64,000 nt of DNA from Lachancea thermotolerans CBS 6340 (Eukaryota; Ascomycota; Saccharomycetes; Saccharomycetales; Saccharomycetaceae). Position 1 is the stretch's first letter; each line of letters begins with the position of its first letter. Location: positions 682,001-746,000 of the forward strand of contig NC_013080.1 in NCBI RefSeq assembly GCF_000142805.1, read 5' to 3'. The notes below the pieces were generated by a model, which worked only from the letters and a program-made list of their open reading frames with translations, was not told the origin of the DNA and did no database searches. Below, piece after piece: positions 47,887 to 58,459 of this stretch. A program made the translations under genes and the position numbers.

Positions 47887-48213
47887 GGTCAAGGGGAACA
47901 CTGCCAGGCCTGGGAGCTTGTTTTTATTTCGAGAAATGATATAATCAACTGTTAAAACATGGTCAAAAAAACATAAATGCAGATCCGAGGAACAGTGTGC
48001 ATTCTCGGCCTACACGGTGAATTAATTACATAGGGTTCATGGGAGCTTAAAGGAAAACGATTAAAAAGGAGAACAAAAGGTACTTTTCAGTTTCTATCAA
48101 CGACTCCAGCACAGGAAACAGGAACCCAAACTAAAGGTCGAACTGTAATACGCAAAATGTACTGAGAAAAATGATGTACAGGAAAAAAGGGTTTCACGAT
48201 GGCCGCTTGTAAA
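47887..48213. other. intergenic region ELM1-MSN2/4
   Basis: About 330 bp upstream of ELM1 and downstream of the zinc-finger gene, A/T-rich. No gene or RNA seen. Confidence 0.5.
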
Positions 48214-50247
48214 CTAAAAGTCACCATGTTTCTTATGAGTCTTTAGGTGCTGAGACAAGTTGTCACTTCGGCTAAATTTCTTGTCGCAATAAGAACAGTG
48301 GAAGGGTCTTTCAGTAGAGTGGACAGATCGTATGTGTCTTTTCAGATGCTCGCTTCTCCGAAATGCCTTTGTACACTCCTGGCATTTGAAAGGCTTTTCG
48401 TCTTCCTCGATTGGGGAAGACGACTTGCTATTTCGAGAGGGTTTGGAGAATGAGGTTGCCTTGCGCTGTTTTGCGTTGGAGTTCGAGTTGTACGAGGATG
48501 GTGAAGTGGAAGCGGTAAGAGACAGCTGCAGCGGATTGAGCGTGTTGGAACCTGCGGAGCCGGAAGATAAGTTTGTCATGTCAATCGCATTGTTGTCCGC
48601 AGCTTGATTAGAGTCGTTAACCAGCAGGTTTGGGGGTATAAATTTGGAGTTACTTGGCTCTGCTTCGGACTCTAGCTGCTGCAAGATGTCGTTAGAATTG
48701 AAGTTGTATCCGGCGGCTCCGTCAGCATGGCTGTTTCCAAGTGCTTTTAGTGGCTGCGCTAACTCGTCCTCTTCGTCCTCTTCATCGTCGGACATAATTG
48801 CGTTTTCCCATGATAGGTTGGTGAGCCGAGGTCTTGGGGTGGCCATGTCGTCATAGAGTTTTGATATTAGGTCATGATTATTACCATCCACCAGGGACGT
48901 CGAAGCGCGCTGTTTTTGAACGCGGTGTTGTGGCTCCGAAAGAGAAGACTTGCGGGATATGGTCAAAGCGTTGAAGGAACCGGTCCTGAATTTTGTAGCT
49001 TTTTGATGTGAATAGCTGAGATTGTAGTCGCTGAGCAGTTGCGTTAGCTCGTTTTCGATCTTGAATGGTGACGTAGAAGTGCCAGAAGGTTTCAGGGATT
49101 CCGAACGTACTCCAACACTAGGAGGGCGGGCGGCCCCGAGAGACGAAGGCAAAACACCAGCGAAGGAGCGGTGGGGCTTGTGGGTGGGCCGAAAACCAGA
49201 GGACGCGGGAAGCCTGGAGTCGCCCGCAAGTCTCTCGGCGGGGCGCTCGGAACCAGACTTGGACCCGGAGCTAGGCAGATTCCAAAAGTCAGTTGCATAC
49301 GAGATGGAACCGCGCGCCGGAAGATCGGGAGCAAAGGCCCGGGAAGCAGGTTCGCTGGGCCTTCTCGAAAACGTGAACTCGTCTAGGACAGAGTGTGACT
49401 CATCCTGGTCTGCAAAGGCCTCGAGGACGTTGGAATCGTCCAGCTGAAGCCCCGAGTCGACGTAGGAATTTGAGTTGCTCAGCAGATTAGGGTCGATGCA
49501 CGGCTGCTCCGGCTGCAAGTGCTGCGGCGTGTGCAAGTGCTGGAGCTCCTCCGGCGGCGAGAGTGCGGCGAGGGCTTCGTCGAAAAGTATAGTCGCGCTA
49601 TCGCGTGCAGAGGCACTGGATCTCGAACGCGAGCCCGAGCTCGGCCGTTCGTGCTCAGCGGTGTGTACCTGGGTCGGCAGAGAAGTCCGCGGGCCGGCGT
49701 GCGGGCCAGGCCGCGAGCTCGAGATTTGTTCTGTGGGAAGGCCGGTAAGTGCATGGCCTGGCTCGCTGATGAGCTCGACCGCGGGCTCGTTCATCTGCTC
49801 GCCTGTGAGAAAGCCGCGGCTGTCTAAGTGCGGTGGCGTCGCTGCTGCGACTAGTGTGCCCTGGTCGTCGAGCAGAGCCAGCAGCTCGCCCACGGCCGTC
49901 GGGCTCGGTTGTTTGTGCAGCGGTCTGGCGGGCTCCGCCGAGGGCGTGCCGCGCTCGCGCGCCGCAAACCCGTTGCGGATGTCCAGCGAGTTGCTGGAGT
50001 ATGTGTGTAGCTCCTCCTGTGAGGCGTACTGCTGCTGCTGGTGAGCGGTCATAGGGGCGTGTTGCAGGCCGGCGGTCTGGGCGCGGTCCAAGTGCAGATG
50101 CTGTTGGGTAAAGGGCGTTGTGCGCGTGTGCAAAGGTGCTCGGCCTGGGTTCGCAGTATTAGGCGTGTGTGAAAGTCCAGAAGACGAGTGTTTTATCAGC
50201 GCTGTGTGGCACGTTACTCGTGCCGACGCTGGTTCCAACGGGCTCAT
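48214..50247 (-). CDS. MSN2: stress-response C2H2 transcription factor, MSN2/MSN4 single orthologue
   Basis: Protein of 677 residues (S. cerevisiae Msn2 704, Msn4 630). The two C2H2 zinc fingers are at the very C-terminus ([19 protein letters not shown] and [19 protein letters not shown]) and would bind the STRE CCCCT. PKA-type sites are present (RRPS, SRKSS, QRKATS), in line with cAMP-controlled nuclear entry. Near residues 235-270 an acidic/hydrophobic block ([20 protein letters not shown]) resembles the Msn2 transactivation motif. The N-terminus is Gln/His/Pro-rich. The window also encodes RAS, the upstream input that represses this factor in yeast. Confidence 0.95.
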   Translation of the reverse strand: MSPLEPASARVTCHTALIKHSSSGLSHTPNTANPGRAPLHTRTTPFTQQHLHLDRAQTAGLQHAPMTAHQQQQYASQEELHTYSSNSLDIRNGFAARERGTPSAEPARPLHKQPSPTAVGELLALLDDQGTLVAAATPPHLDSRGFLTGEQMNEPAVELISEPGHALTGLPTEQISSSRPGPHAGPRTSLPTQVHTAEHERPSSGSRSRSSASARDSATILFDEALAALSPPEELQHLHTPQHLQPEQPCIDPNLLSNSNSYVDSGLQLDDSNVLEAFADQDESHSVLDEFTFSRRPSEPASRAFAPDLPARGSISYATDFWNLPSSGSKSGSERPAERLAGDSRLPASSGFRPTHKPHRSFAGVLPSSLGAARPPSVGVRSESLKPSGTSTSPFKIENELTQLLSDYNLSYSHQKATKFRTGSFNALTISRKSSLSEPQHRVQKQRASTSLVDGNNHDLISKLYDDMATPRPRLTNLSWENAIMSDDEEDEEDELAQPLKALGNSHADGAAGYNFNSNDILQQLESEAEPSNSKFIPPNLLVNDSNQAADNNAIDMTNLSSGSAGSNTLNPLQLSLTASTSPSSYNSNSNAKQRKATSFSKPSRNSKSSSPIEEDEKPFKCQECTKAFRRSEHLKRHIRSVHSTERPFHCSYCDKKFSRSDNLSQHLKTHKKHGDF

Positions 50248-51063
50248 GCTGGTCTTATAAATACATGCTCATTGAATACAGCTTAAACTTTTCACGTGTC
50301 GAGTGATGTGGCGTTATCAAACCTAACGAGTATTTACATTGGACAAGCCCGCTAGTAGCACGTGACCGGATTGTGAAACTCGTATCAGCCGCGGTGCACG
50401 GATTGAGTGCACTGCCACGGGAGGTCCTGGCGGCAGTGTCCAGCAATCAGGCAGTGCTGAGGCTTCAGGAATTAGTGGTACATTAGCAGAAGTTGAGGGT
50501 CTGGTAGTCTGCCTGAAGGCGCATTTTGGGTTGCTGGAAAATGTGGTGTTCTCAATTTCCCAATGTCTTTTGAAAGTCATGTAATGTTAATTGCTGGCTT
50601 ATAGAAAAGAAGACTTCTGAACAGTAATTTAAGTCCTTAGTAGAGGGAAATCAGATTACTGATGCCGCGTGATGCCTTCGTTAGCTGCTCCTGCCGGCGC
50701 ATTAGATGTCCGAGGTGGAGGCGATCACCAAAACTCCGGATCACTTTGTACTTTAAAGGCGCCGGAGTTGGACGCTTATCATAATTTGACCGTGGATGGC
50801 ACCTGAGGGTCTGTGCACATCCAAACTGAGCCCAAATCTCGATAGACGCAGCACGTAACCGGAATAAGACTACAGGCCGGCGGCTGGGCACTGTGCGCCC
50901 AGTAAAGAGCTCACCTCCGAGCACGTGACGCACGGAACGCGGATGTCACTCGGCACGCCGGGTTCGACAAAAGCTTTCAGGACAGCTCTCAAGAGTATTG
51001 TTGTCGTTCCGCCTCTGGCCTGATCACCAGCAGTCACAAACCGCTTAGCACACACTCAGCACA
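50248..51063. promoter_or_regulatory. long divergent promoter MSN2/4 - YKL063C orthologue
   Basis: An 816-bp region between divergent genes with three CACGTG motifs at 50293, 50359 and 50922. No gene, tRNA or repeat recognised. A long upstream region is usual for regulator genes such as MSN2/4. Confidence 0.5.
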
Positions 51064-51627
51064 ATGCAAGGCGGGGTCAGGCGTAAGAATGATCTTCTAC
51101 CCAGATACAGAGGCCAGGCGCACTCGAAAAAGCAGTCGTTTTTGACCACGCCCATGAAGAAAGTTGCCGTATACGTCATGCTGCTCATCATGATGTACTT
51201 GGCCATCAAGACAGTGTTCGTGGACCCACAAAACGCGGAAACCAAGCTGGAGATCGAGAGTGCAGTAGGCCGCGCGGGCGCCGGCGGAGATGCGCTCGAG
51301 GCTCAGATGGATGCGGCAGACCTGCAGACCAACCCAAAGGTTTCCAAGGAGCGCTTCAACAACGAGGTAGTCATGCAGCAAGAGACCAAGAACCTGGAAA
51401 ACGAGAAGGACTTCCAGAAGCAGAAGGTACCCACCAAGAATACTAAGCAGGAGGTTGGCAACGACGTCAAGGCGGTCAAGCCGCAGTTTGAAAACAAAGA
51501 GCAGCCGCCAGTAGATGAACAGGCCCGTCGGATCAACGAAAAGGCGCCGTACAAGAAAACCGACAAGAAGTCGGACAAGGCTGTTGCTGAAGGGGGGGCT
51601 GCCGCAGCTGCGGCCAACGCATTATGA
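51064..51627 (+). CDS. Golgi-type single-pass membrane protein, YKL063C orthologue
   Basis: Protein of 187 residues of unknown function. A basic N-terminus (about 1-33) is followed by one membrane segment (VAVYVMLLIMMYLAIKTVF, about 34-52), then a long highly charged Lys/Glu/Gln-rich domain ending in Ala repeats: a type II layout. Assignment to YKL063C (167 residues, Golgi-localised in S. cerevisiae) rests on this layout and on its place divergent from MSN2/4 and convergent toward MNR2, as in S. cerevisiae. Confidence 0.75.
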   Translation: MQGGVRRKNDLLPRYRGQAHSKKQSFLTTPMKKVAVYVMLLIMMYLAIKTVFVDPQNAETKLEIESAVGRAGAGGDALEAQMDAADLQTNPKVSKERFNNEVVMQQETKNLENEKDFQKQKVPTKNTKQEVGNDVKAVKPQFENKEQPPVDEQARRINEKAPYKKTDKKSDKAVAEGGAAAAAANAL

Positions 51628-51757
51628 TCGTTCCTTTTGCCGCTTCCACCTGTAATTAGATGTATTCAGTTTTTCGCCGTTCATACACTAAAATTATAAA
51701 CAATAGTTGAGAAATTCAAGACGTGAGTACGAAGCCGGGGCCGGGGAAGCGCTGCGC

Positions 51758-52492
51758 TCAGTGCTGGATGTTGTGCTCCAGAGCGTCCTTACGCTCCTGC
51801 CAAACTGACTTGCCGCTGCATGCGCAGACCTGTTTGTCGTTTTCCCACACACCTGCGCTGCGCGCAAGCACGCCGCAGATCTCGTAGCCATGCCCAGCCC
51901 GGTGCTGTGGATCGCTTGTGACCATGAAGCTGCGTCCCACAAGCTCCCACACCCTTAGTGGCGCGCTCAAAAATGCCTGTCCGCTGTAGAGATTTTTGCC
52001 CAGGTCACTAGGAGAGCTGCAGTCGATAGGCTCGTCAAATTTGTACACCGGCCCTCCCGTAGACTGAGCGCCCTTGGAAATGTCTCCACACTCCCTTACC
52101 GATGCATAATATTTTCCGGGTTGAGGCAGTCCATTGAGCGTGATGTCAACCCACGTTTTCGTATCGCTCACACCCACAATCCGCGCCAATCCTCTCACAG
52201 GGGTATCGCTATCAGCCACGGGCTCGAATGTTTCGAGAATCGAAACTGCCGCGCTGTTAGGCTTCCCTGTGCCCCTTATGATGGCATCGCGCCCACACTT
52301 CTGTAGCGTCGAGATGATGACAGAAGGAGCCGCTGTGCCCTTTACTGCCAAAAGCTTTTTAGGGACGTGGAAGTCCAATGAGAGGTTTGGGATGCCTGCC
52401 AGACATGATTTGATGTCTTCCACGCATCCATTGCAGTGCATGTCCACCGCATATGTGGCTTCAAAAGAGTCTTCAGAAGTCGGAGATGTCAT
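51758..52492 (-). CDS. CCS1: copper chaperone for superoxide dismutase Ccs1
   Basis: Protein of 244 residues (S. cerevisiae Ccs1, YMR038C, 249). An Atx1-like domain with MHCNGC (residues 18-23) is followed by a SOD1-like domain (ARIVGVSDTKTWVDITLNGL, GKYYASVRECGDISKG), and the C-terminal CxC (VCACSGK) that delivers copper to Sod1. An additional Cys pair in the SOD-like domain matches the disulfide used for Sod1 maturation. The ATG at 52490-52492 fits the family; a longer reading from TTG at 52582 was rejected. Confidence 0.95.
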   Translation of the reverse strand: MTSPTSEDSFEATYAVDMHCNGCVEDIKSCLAGIPNLSLDFHVPKKLLAVKGTAAPSVIISTLQKCGRDAIIRGTGKPNSAAVSILETFEPVADSDTPVRGLARIVGVSDTKTWVDITLNGLPQPGKYYASVRECGDISKGAQSTGGPVYKFDEPIDCSSPSDLGKNLYSGQAFLSAPLRVWELVGRSFMVTSDPQHRAGHGYEICGVLARSAGVWENDKQVCACSGKSVWQERKDALEHNIQH

Positions 52493-52723
52493 ACCTCTTA
52501 TCGATGTGTGTGTAAGTAGTCTCCCCTGAAAGCTCAAATAGGTTTGGACGCTCGTTACGTACTTCTTCGCATTGTGGACCAAATTTATAACTCATACGAG
52601 GATTTCGGTTGTCTCTTACAAATCATCGAGGTCAGCACCGGACACAACTTTATCGAAAAACGTGATCTTACACACTGTGTCATTAAACACATTAAATAGC
52701 ACGGATGATTCCCGCAGTCTGAA

Positions 52724-55456
52724 CTAAAACCCGAACCTTCTCTTGGTGTACACGTAGGCAATGTAGGCGAAAACCAGCATCGATGTCGTGATGCAAGTGA
52801 ACCACGTTAGCGAATCGGTATTCTGCCCAGGAACCAAAACGTTCATACCCCAGAGACCAGTGATGATATTCATAGGAAGAACAACAGTACCTAAGATGGT
52901 AATCTTGCCTAGTACATCATTCATGTCGTTGTTGACTTTGGTCATATCGATGTTGATTTGGGCCAGGTAGTTGGAGTGAGATCTGCTCAAAAGCTTCTCG
53001 TAGTGGTTAAGAGAGGACACCATTGTCACGATATGATCCTGAATATCACCCAAGTACATACCGATCTCGGAACGTGGGGCAACCTCCCAGTGCTCATTGC
53101 ATCTCTTCGCAAAACCCTTGATAACATCTGCCTTGGAGCCCAGAAGCCTTATGATACTCATGACACGTTTGCGACACTCGCCAATACGTCTCAGCATATC
53201 CCCCTTGCGCTTCCAGCCTATGATATTCGCGTCAAAAGTGGAGGTCGATGATCTCGAAGACCGCGAAAGTGAAGACAGTGAAGCATTTTCGTTCACCACA
53301 CTGCCACGTTTTGGGTATCTGTCAATGGACGAATAGCCGCGCTCGAAGGTCTCTTCGTCGGAACTGTCGTCATCGGAAGAGGAATCATCTGACTGGTTCA
53401 TCTTCAAAATATATTCCTCGATATCATGAACCTCATCTTCGATGATCTCGATCATAGGTGCAAAGGCGTCTGTAATGTCGTCGATAAGCGCGTAAGCAAT
53501 CCAATCGGCCGTCACGTTCAAGTAGTCCTTCAAAAGCCGAGCTCTCCTGCGAACGTTGATGGGGTGAGGAGTTGGTGCGAAGTGGAATGTGAGAACACCG
53601 GTACGGAACACAATAATGTATACGTTCAGAGGCTCAAGCTCGCCGCCGCGAGGTCTTCTACGGTCGCCTGACTTGCGCTTGTATTTTTCGTTCTCTTCTA
53701 TCTCCTTTCTAACCTTGCTTCTATAGCTGGGGTCGGAACTACTCACCGTTTTATTCGTAGAAGAGCGTCTACGCGAGCGTAGAAACTTGGGTAGCCACTT
53801 CTTTGTGTTTTCGTGGTCGTTTATAGAAGAGCTGGAGTCTTGTTGCTGCTTCTTTTTACGAGTGTGCCGCTCGGCAACAATGTCAAAACTCCGGAAACAA
53901 ACAAGGTAGTAGTCCTTGAAAAGCTCAACCTTTTCGCGCACTTCTCCAAGGAAAATATCCTCTGTTGTTAAAGGATGAATGCCGAATGCTTTACTCAAAA
54001 CTTTCATTTCCTCTTCACTTGGATTGGAAACGTCCAACCAAAATGGAGGGACATCGTCTATCTCTATTGAGCCAGACTGCCGCGTACTTAGCCGTTGTAG
54101 TGGCGTCTGTTGGACAGGGGTGCTACTCTTGGTCTCGCTAGGAGTAGCCTCGTGATTGCTACCTGCGTAAATTGAAGAAACAAAAAGTTCTTCGAACTTT
54201 TGGCCTGGTTGGAGCAAACCTGAAATGGTGGGAGAGTGAATCGTTGAGTCCAAGTCCTCTCTGAAATAGGTGAACCTAAAATGCTCAGGGTTGTTGGAAA
54301 CAATGTGAGGTGGATACTGTATGTTACTGCCAACTAAGAAGTCATCCTGACCTTTGCGGGATGTTTGCGAAACTAGCTTGACATTCTTTGCATCTGTCTG
54401 GCCCGAGAACCCCGGAATTATAGACCCTTTGCGGCGCAAATGCCAGGGGGTTATCTTCTTGGGTCTGAGCCGCCCAGTCTTCATATGCTCTGCTTCGTTA
54501 ATTCTTGTATTCCCTAGCTCGGGTACGTCAATGTTTGTCACTATTGGTTTCGAGAAAAGAACTCCGTCATTGTTGTTATTGTCCTCATAGTCTTCCTCAT
54601 CGTCGTATTGGAAGTGGAAGTTTTCGGCATCCTCTACTGCTTGTCTCCGAAGGCGCTCGGTCTCCTCCTTGGAGTATTCCTCCAAAACCGATATGTCAGG
54701 CCACAGTTTTGGTCCCTCACTGTCTTCGTCATCCATGGGCAAACAAACATCTTTCAATGAAGAGCTGTTGGAAGTTCTACGCGACGATGGCTGGGAATTG
54801 TACCCACCACTAGAGTGGCGTGGAGATAGGGTCGACGGTGACTGTGCTGATGACTGGCTTAGGTGGTTGTTGCGAGTCACGTGGTTCATCAACTCATCCA
54901 CGTCGATAACTACATCGCTCCCCTGAGAGCGAGCAACCGAAGCACCCTGCGCGTGTGAATCCTTTGCACAGCGCGCCCACCGTTCGGCGTCTCTGGGAGA
55001 CATCTGCGGTAGCATGCCTTTTGTGACTTGTGCGCCAGTACCAGACCCATGAGCGCGTGCGGTGCTGGGCCGCCGCCCACGCTTCAGTGTGCCCGACGAG
55101 TTGATCGCCTCCATTACAGCGATGGAGGGCCTGTGATCAAAGTAGGAATGTGGGAAGTGCGACGCCAGCGCCACGTCCGACGACGACGTGTTCCTTGTAG
55201 CGGCACCAGAGTCTTCTTCACTCCCTTCGTGCAGGATGCCCCACGAATCGGTCTTGTCGAAGTCATTTGAGTTAAATTCGTGGTGCTTGGAGTCCTCGAC
55301 GTGCAAGTTCTGTGGCTCAACGACTGCTGATGCTGCGGAGCCCTTGAAAGCCGACTTCCGCTTGCGCTTTTTACTGCCGCTTTTCTTGCTCTTGGCTTTC
55401 CGCGCTTTGCTTTGCCCCAACAAAGGCGCGCTTTCCAGCTCGCGAGGGTCGCTCAT
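52724..55456 (-). CDS. MNR2: vacuolar CorA-type magnesium transporter Mnr2
   Basis: Protein of 910 residues (S. cerevisiae Mnr2, YKL064W, 969). A long N-terminal cytosolic region with basic and Ser-rich stretches precedes the CorA/Alr domain (about 455-910), with TTEDIFLGEVREKVELF early and two C-terminal membrane helices. The Mg2+ selectivity motif GMN is in GLWGMNVLVPG. Mnr2 lies in the vacuolar membrane and releases stored Mg2+. The related ALR1/ALR2 are plasma-membrane proteins; position beside the YKL063C orthologue favours MNR2. Confidence 0.93.
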   Translation of the reverse strand: MSDPRELESAPLLGQSKARKAKSKKSGSKKRKRKSAFKGSAASAVVEPQNLHVEDSKHHEFNSNDFDKTDSWGILHEGSEEDSGAATRNTSSSDVALASHFPHSYFDHRPSIAVMEAINSSGTLKRGRRPSTARAHGSGTGAQVTKGMLPQMSPRDAERWARCAKDSHAQGASVARSQGSDVVIDVDELMNHVTRNNHLSQSSAQSPSTLSPRHSSGGYNSQPSSRRTSNSSSLKDVCLPMDDEDSEGPKLWPDISVLEEYSKEETERLRRQAVEDAENFHFQYDDEEDYEDNNNNDGVLFSKPIVTNIDVPELGNTRINEAEHMKTGRLRPKKITPWHLRRKGSIIPGFSGQTDAKNVKLVSQTSRKGQDDFLVGSNIQYPPHIVSNNPEHFRFTYFREDLDSTIHSPTISGLLQPGQKFEELFVSSIYAGSNHEATPSETKSSTPVQQTPLQRLSTRQSGSIEIDDVPPFWLDVSNPSEEEMKVLSKAFGIHPLTTEDIFLGEVREKVELFKDYYLVCFRSFDIVAERHTRKKKQQQDSSSSINDHENTKKWLPKFLRSRRRSSTNKTVSSSDPSYRSKVRKEIEENEKYKRKSGDRRRPRGGELEPLNVYIIVFRTGVLTFHFAPTPHPINVRRRARLLKDYLNVTADWIAYALIDDITDAFAPMIEIIEDEVHDIEEYILKMNQSDDSSSDDDSSDEETFERGYSSIDRYPKRGSVVNENASLSSLSRSSRSSTSTFDANIIGWKRKGDMLRRIGECRKRVMSIIRLLGSKADVIKGFAKRCNEHWEVAPRSEIGMYLGDIQDHIVTMVSSLNHYEKLLSRSHSNYLAQINIDMTKVNNDMNDVLGKITILGTVVLPMNIITGLWGMNVLVPGQNTDSLTWFTCITTSMLVFAYIAYVYTKRRFGF

Positions 55457-55717
55457 CTTTCGCTGCTAGCTGTAGACAAGTGTATTAGGACCGAAGCTTA
55501 TTGTGTATACACAAACTACCGATGCTTCAATAGCAATGGAATCTTTTGGTGATGTTATGCAGAGATCATCAAATTTCCAATATCGAATTTTGGCAATTCA
55601 TATGATATACGTACAAAGTGTTCCTAAGCGGGTCCATGCGCTGACGGTGCACGGAATCCGGCCGTCAGATGGCATTCGTGATGCAAAGCGTGCTGCTAGT
55701 ACTGCCGCGAAGCGCGG

Positions 55718-56518
55718 CTACGACTCCTCGCTTATTTCGCCTTCGTCTTCGTGGTCGTTGGCACGAGCAGAGTTCTCGTCACGCTGAAATTCAGACTCAA
55801 GAGCTAGAGCGAAATCTTCGTCGCTGGAGTCTAAATCAGAGTCGTTATCAGGCTTCGGCACGGACGGAAGCCGGGGCAAGTGGTCGTCGAGACGTGGGTT
55901 GCTCGCGCTCGCGGGTGGGGTATGCAGATCATCGAGACGCGGGTTACTAACGTTCGTGCGCGAAGTATGCAAGTCGTCCAGCCGTGGATTAGACGGCTGC
56001 CCGCCCGGCATGACGAGACGAGCACCGGCCTCTCGAGCATCGCGCTTGCGGCGTTTCTCGTCAGGCTGCGACTGCGGGGGTGCTGGCGCTGCCGTCCTGC
56101 GGTCACGCCGAGCTGGCTTGCTTTGTTCGCTACGCGTTGGCTTACTACGCTGGGGCGGCGCCACGCGCATGCTTTGCGGTTCGTCCTCGCTATCCGAGAG
56201 AACGTTGACGGTCTTAGTGCGCGGCCTCTTCGACCCAAAGCGACGCAGGGCATCATCGATATTCTGCCGGTGCTTCAGCAGCTCGTCGTAGAGCTCCTCG
56301 GTGAGTGAAATGCCCTTCTTCCCGGGCTTCATCTCCCCAGACGCAGAATCTGCGTAGTATTCACGGATGTCGATCAAGTTTATGTTGCGAAACTGCCTCA
56401 CCGTGACCCGCTTATTATTGCCTAGTTCGAAGATCGCATCCGGCTCGTCAATTGCAGCCCCTGTCTCGCCGTTGCCAGCGAACTTCCGCTGGCCGCGGTA
56501 TCTGTTGTAGTAAGACAT
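55718..56518 (-). CDS. SUB1: transcriptional coactivator Sub1 (PC4 family)
   Basis: Protein of 266 residues (S. cerevisiae Sub1, YMR039C, 292). The PC4 single-stranded DNA-binding domain is N-terminal (about 27-100: AIFELGNNKRVTVRQF, NINLIDIREYY, KPGKKGISLTEE). The C-terminal region is Arg/Lys- then Asp-rich and carries a 15-residue tandem repeat (SNPRLDDLHT, three copies). Sub1 binds melted promoter DNA with TFIIB and links initiation with elongation and 3' processing. The repeat is not something I know from the S. cerevisiae protein. Confidence 0.92.
   Translation of the reverse strand: MSYYNRYRGQRKFAGNGETGAAIDEPDAIFELGNNKRVTVRQFRNINLIDIREYYADSASGEMKPGKKGISLTEELYDELLKHRQNIDDALRRFGSKRPRTKTVNVLSDSEDEPQSMRVAPPQRSKPTRSEQSKPARRDRRTAAPAPPQSQPDEKRRKRDAREAGARLVMPGGQPSNPRLDDLHTSRTNVSNPRLDDLHTPPASASNPRLDDHLPRLPSVPKPDNDSDLDSSDEDFALALESEFQRDENSARANDHEDEGEISEES
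55866..55993 (-). repeat. 45-bp tandem repeat inside SUB1
   Basis: Three copies of a 45-bp unit (starts near 55883, 55928, 55973 on plus) coding for 15-residue units beginning SNPRLDD. The period keeps frame exactly, so copy number can change without breaking the gene. Confidence 0.85.
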
Positions 56519-56726
56519 CTCCGCGGTTACCTGGGAATGATAGTGTGGCTATATATCTTGGATGTTGCAGTTTGGGACAAACTGAATTCTTTTCAAGGCA
56601 AGGAATCTTCAAATCATCATATAATTATAAATTGGGAAACTCGCCCGAACAACTAACTCAAAAGTCAGGATTGATCGTAACTCAACATATAGTGAGTTAC
56701 CAGGGCGAACGGGACTATAAACACCA

Positions 56727-57749
56727 ATGGACAGTCTGAAGCCTATAGGTCCAACCCAAGGCCTAGTACGGGGGCTTGGCGTTGAAAATTTACCCAAATT
56801 GATCCTGGGTGGTGCTACTCTCAACACGCAGTATAACGATGATCCTGCTTCACTGCCAGTCGTCGATATGATTCGCTTTGCCATGCAGTTCGGGGTCCGC
56901 GCGATTGACACTTCTCCATACTACGGAGACAGCGAAGTGCTCTACGGGGCTGCATTGGAAAGCTTGAAGGAGGAGCTTCCTAGAGAGAACTACTTTATCT
57001 GCACGAAGGTTGGTCGCATTAGGCTCGAGGAATTCGACTATTCACGCAGCCACATTCATTTTAGCGTTCTCAGATCGTGTGAGCGCCTAAAGACTAAGTA
57101 CTTGGATGTCGTGTTCCTACACGACGTGGAGTTCGTTGAGACTGAGCAAGTGTTGGAGGCCTTACAGGAATTGCGCAAGCTGCGAGATGAAGGCGTAATT
57201 CTGAATTTTGGCATCAGCGGGTACCCCGTAGACTTTTTGCTCAATATAGCACTCAAATGCAAGACGCATCCGCAAATAGGAGCTCTTGATGTGGTTCTGT
57301 CATACGCCAATTTGAATCTGCAGAACCGTACGCTGCACGAGTATGCCCCACGCTTCAGAGAGGAGGCGGGAGTCAAAGTGGTCGAGAACGGCTCTATCTT
57401 GAGTATGTCGCTGCTGCGCTCCCAGGAAACGAAGGCGTTCCATCCTTGTTCTGCAGAGCTCCGGAAGCTGTCCAACGAGGCTGCTCAGTACGCCGCTTCG
57501 CAGGGCGAAGACCTCGCAAGCCTTGCCACCAGATACGCTTTCAGCGAGTGGGCAGACAAGGGTCCCACAGTGCTAGGAGTTAGCAGTGTCGCGGAGTTGC
57601 GGGTAGCGCTGGAGAGCTACACGATCGTGGCAGACAACCAAGGTAAGCTGAGCGAAAAGGACGCACGGCTGGCGAACGAGATCCAGTCCCAAATTTTCGG
57701 AGCGCACATGAACGAGACATGGTCATCCGGGATAGACCACGAAGAGTAA
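56727..57749 (+). CDS. ARA2: NAD-dependent arabinose dehydrogenase Ara2 (aldo-keto reductase)
   Basis: Protein of 340 residues (S. cerevisiae Ara2, YMR041C, 335). The aldo-keto reductase catalytic residues are visible: Asp and Tyr in RAIDTSPYYGDSEVLYG, Lys in ICTKVGR, with His expected in the next strand (VVFLHDVEF). Ara2 oxidises D-arabinose to D-arabinono-1,4-lactone, the precursor of the ascorbate analogue erythroascorbate. Divergent from SUB1 and convergent with the YET gene, all three from the YMR039-YMR041 segment. Confidence 0.92.
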   Translation: MDSLKPIGPTQGLVRGLGVENLPKLILGGATLNTQYNDDPASLPVVDMIRFAMQFGVRAIDTSPYYGDSEVLYGAALESLKEELPRENYFICTKVGRIRLEEFDYSRSHIHFSVLRSCERLKTKYLDVVFLHDVEFVETEQVLEALQELRKLRDEGVILNFGISGYPVDFLLNIALKCKTHPQIGALDVVLSYANLNLQNRTLHEYAPRFREEAGVKVVENGSILSMSLLRSQETKAFHPCSAELRKLSNEAAQYAASQGEDLASLATRYAFSEWADKGPTVLGVSSVAELRVALESYTIVADNQGKLSEKDARLANEIQSQIFGAHMNETWSSGIDHEE

Positions 57750-57835
57750 GCAAATGCCCGTTTTTTTCAATATTCTAAACTAGACACGATATATAGAATC
57801 GAAGCGTTGTAGCCGCGGCACAGTTGCCACGGCGC

Positions 57836-58459
57836 TCAGTTATCTTTCTTGAGCTTAGGGTCTGCGTTTTTTTGCGCCTCGGCAGAGCTGTCGAAGTGAG
57901 CCTCCAGGTTAGCCTTTTGCTTGGCAAGGGCCTTGATCGAGGCCTTCTTCTCGGATAGCTCTTTCTTGAGCTTGGCGACCTCCGCCTCAGCCTTGGTCTC
58001 GGCCTCGTTCTGCCCCTCGTGCTGGGAGTCCTTGTCGCGGAGCAGCGTCTCGTACTTGACCAGCCTCCTTACCACGCTGATAACAGTAGGGATGCAGAAG
58101 CAAAAGTAGAGTATAAAGCCCGAGATATATGTGTTTCTCTGGTTGTAGGCGCGAGACGCTAGAGCCTGGACAGGTGTGATGGCTCCTGCGCCGTCGGGAT
58201 TCGCGCTTGGGCCTCCAACGCCCTGGTGGTGGTGTAGAAAGACAGAGACCTGCGCCCGCTTCCAGGAGTCCACGAACAACAGCCCCACGAGTCCAGCGGT
58301 GATCCAAATCACCGTCTTGACCTGCGTGTAGCTCATAAAACGGTCGTACGTGCTCACTAGACCCTTGCGGATCTTGTAATGCAGTGGGAGGACCAACACG
58401 AACAGACACGCCATTTCTAGCGTCAAAGCGCCGAATAAAACGCTCAAATAAACACTCAT
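57836..58459 (-). CDS. YET1: ER membrane protein of the BAP31 family, YET1/YET2 single orthologue
   Basis: Protein of 207 residues (S. cerevisiae Yet1 206, Yet2 160). Three hydrophobic segments (about 5-25, 47-66, 110-130) and a C-terminal cytosolic coiled coil (LKKELSEKKASIKALAKQK) follow the BAP31 layout. The last residues KKDN form a KKXX ER-retrieval signal. Yet proteins associate with the translocon; Yet1-Yet3 also influences INO1 regulation. Yet1 rather than Yet2 is favoured by length, though the gene predates the duplication. Confidence 0.9.
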   Translation of the reverse strand: MSVYLSVLFGALTLEMACLFVLVLPLHYKIRKGLVSTYDRFMSYTQVKTVIWITAGLVGLLFVDSWKRAQVSVFLHHHQGVGGPSANPDGAGAITPVQALASRAYNQRNTYISGFILYFCFCIPTVISVVRRLVKYETLLRDKDSQHEGQNEAETKAEAEVAKLKKELSEKKASIKALAKQKANLEAHFDSSAEAQKNADPKLKKDN

